A stretch of 64,000 bases of DNA from Rhea pennata. Taxonomy: Eukaryota > Chordata > Aves > Rheiformes > Rheidae. The translations under genes were made by a program, and so were the position numbers. The notes under the pieces were generated by a model. It worked only from the letters and a program-made list of their open reading frames with translations, did no database searches and was not told where the DNA came from. Location: assembly GCF_028389875.1 (NCBI RefSeq), contig NC_084663.1:11236666-11300665 (forward strand). The letters are read 5' to 3'. Shown piece by piece: positions 62,900 to 64,000 of this stretch. The stretch's first letter is position 1; the number at the start of each line of letters is the position of its first letter.

Positions 62900-64000
62900 G
62901 TTAGTTTTTGCCGTCACTTTGCTGGCGGCCCCCCGCCCCCCCCTCGCCCCGCATCTGCATCATTCCGCCCGGCCCCGCTTGGCGGGCGCGGGCGCCCGGG
63001 TCGGGGCACCGCTCGCCAAACCCCTCCGCAAGCGGCACAGCGCAGCCGGGGAAACCTGCCGGCTCCGCGCGGCGGCGGCGCTACCTGCGCGGGGCGGCGC
63101 GCAGGCTGCGCGCCCGCGGCTGCGCCGGGGGCGGGCGGAGCGCCCCGCCGGCAGCCAGCCGCCCGGAGCGCCGGGAGAGCCCCCGCTCTGCCCGCGGCCG
63201 CCGCCCCGCCGGCCGCCGCGCCCGCGGCGGGGCGCGTTTCCGCGGCGCTGCGCGCCAGCGCTGCCAGCGCTCCGGGGCGGGCCGGTGACAGCCCGCGGCG
63301 GGCGCGCAGCGCAGTTCCCGCGGCTTTGCAGGGCTGCAGGGCACGTCCTGCGGTCCGCTGAGATGTCACCGCGGCCCTCCGCCTCCCTCCACCTGACGTG
63401 GCGCCCGGGGGTCTCTCAGGACGCGGAGACCCGGAGAAGCTGGGAGCGGGAGAGGGTAGGTTCGGCATTGCCCAGAGATGCTCCCAGGCATTACCAGGGC
63501 ACGAGGAAACATCTGTCCCTCATTTCCAAGCGGCAGAATAAATGTTAAATTACATAAGATGACAAGGAATACCCCAAACACATAATAGTATGTCGCTGAA
63601 AGGGAATGTTCTTGCTGAAGTTTAGCAGCATAAACATACTATTTCCAGACCGAAATAACTGTAATTTCTTTAGAGGCTCCTGATGAAATCCGGGGGATGG
63701 GGGGGAACAGACAATAAGTAATCAACTGCTGGAAGCTCTTTAGCTGAATTTCTTTCCTGAAGTGTTCCCCTTGGACTGGATATCTGAAGAGCTAGCTCTG
63801 TGTTTCTATTGGCCCTCCGGGAAGATGTTTGAGGAAAAAAAAGTTTGCAAAGGTTTCTACAAACTTTTCCTTCCTTCCTTCCGCCAACATTGTTAGGGTC
63901 AGACCTTTGCACAGGCAGAAACAAAAGACAGTCACAATTGAGGGAAAGGATGTGCCAGGAGGGACAGAGGGATGGTGGCCAGAGCTAGGGCAAGCACAGC
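62900..64000 (+). other. HGF: HGF intron 1 (5' portion)
   Basis: The donor gttagt follows exon 1. The first 550 bp belong to the CpG island; from about 63540 the sequence returns to ordinary composition. Overlapping open frames, including a 268-codon one from a GTG at 62742 that reads straight through exon 1 in another frame, are not supported. No second exon was recognised before the window ends. Confidence 0.88.

Larger units (their letters stand above)
62430..63450. promoter_or_regulatory. HGF: HGF promoter and first-exon CpG island
   Basis: GC content and CpG density rise sharply from the end of the minisatellite, through exon 1 and about 550 bp into intron 1 (for example gcgcccgcggctgcgccggg at 63109). 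The strongest part lies downstream of exon 1, about 63000-63300. There is a short AT-richer gap at 62625-62715 that carries the TATA-like element. Long open frames on both strands in this block are composition artefacts. Confidence 0.85.

Noticed and set aside
62914..63468. 184-codon minus-strand frame in the CpG island
   Set aside because: It is an alanine/arginine/proline-rich composition artefact in HGF intron 1, with no recognisable domain.
62742..63548. 268-codon + strand frame across HGF exon 1
   Set aside because: It starts at GTG, reads through the HGF exon in a different frame and through intron 1. GC-rich composition explains its length.

Overview
The window reads as a vertebrate, most likely avian, nuclear segment holding two partial genes in head-to-tail order on the + strand. 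The bird assignment rests on three things. There are CR1 LINE 3' ends, one with the diagnostic 8-bp terminal repeat at 18746-18761. There is a tRNA-Ile-headed SINE with a CR1 tail at 30401-30534, resembling the zebra-finch SINE TguSINE1. Both genes lie in the order known for amniotes, CACNA2D1 then HGF.

Left edge (1 to about 6158): the end of CACNA2D1, the alpha2delta-1 subunit of voltage-gated calcium channels. Visible are its last intron, the final coding exon (1540-1647) with the GPI-signal C-terminus, and a 3'UTR of about 4.5 kb that seems to end at the AATAAA at 6135. A compact CpG-rich patch (6341-6640) and a TG/TA microsatellite follow at once.

Middle (about 6.9 to 59.5 kb): AT-rich intergenic DNA with no gene I can support. 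It holds a few mobile-element relics: a CR1 3' end at 18.7 kb, a CR1 scrap at 25.0 kb, the SINE at 30.4 kb, and an eroded CR1-superfamily LINE at 42.0-43.5 kb. It also holds copies of an old amniote palindromic repeat, homopolymer and microsatellite tracts, and a few isolated GC-rich patches (12.8, 47.6-48.5 and 58.4-58.9 kb). Nearly all short open reading frames here look like chance.

Right edge (59.5-64 kb): two 140-bp segments about 96% identical in opposite orientation (59546-59685 and 60282-60421), then the HGF upstream region. Next to the HGF promoter sits a 515-bp GC-rich minisatellite of about 21 units of 24-25 bp. A TATA-like element, HGF exon 1 (signal peptide, 62824-62899, donor at 62900) and the start of intron 1 follow, all in a CpG island.

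The genes do not form an operon. CACNA2D1 and HGF are separately transcribed neighbours whose order is conserved, and the 56 kb between them is where cis-regulatory DNA would lie. I found no sign of a new multi-gene system. The most notable items are the promoter-proximal minisatellite, the near-identical inverted repeat, the CpG patch behind CACNA2D1, and a probable shortened alpha2delta-1 C-terminus.
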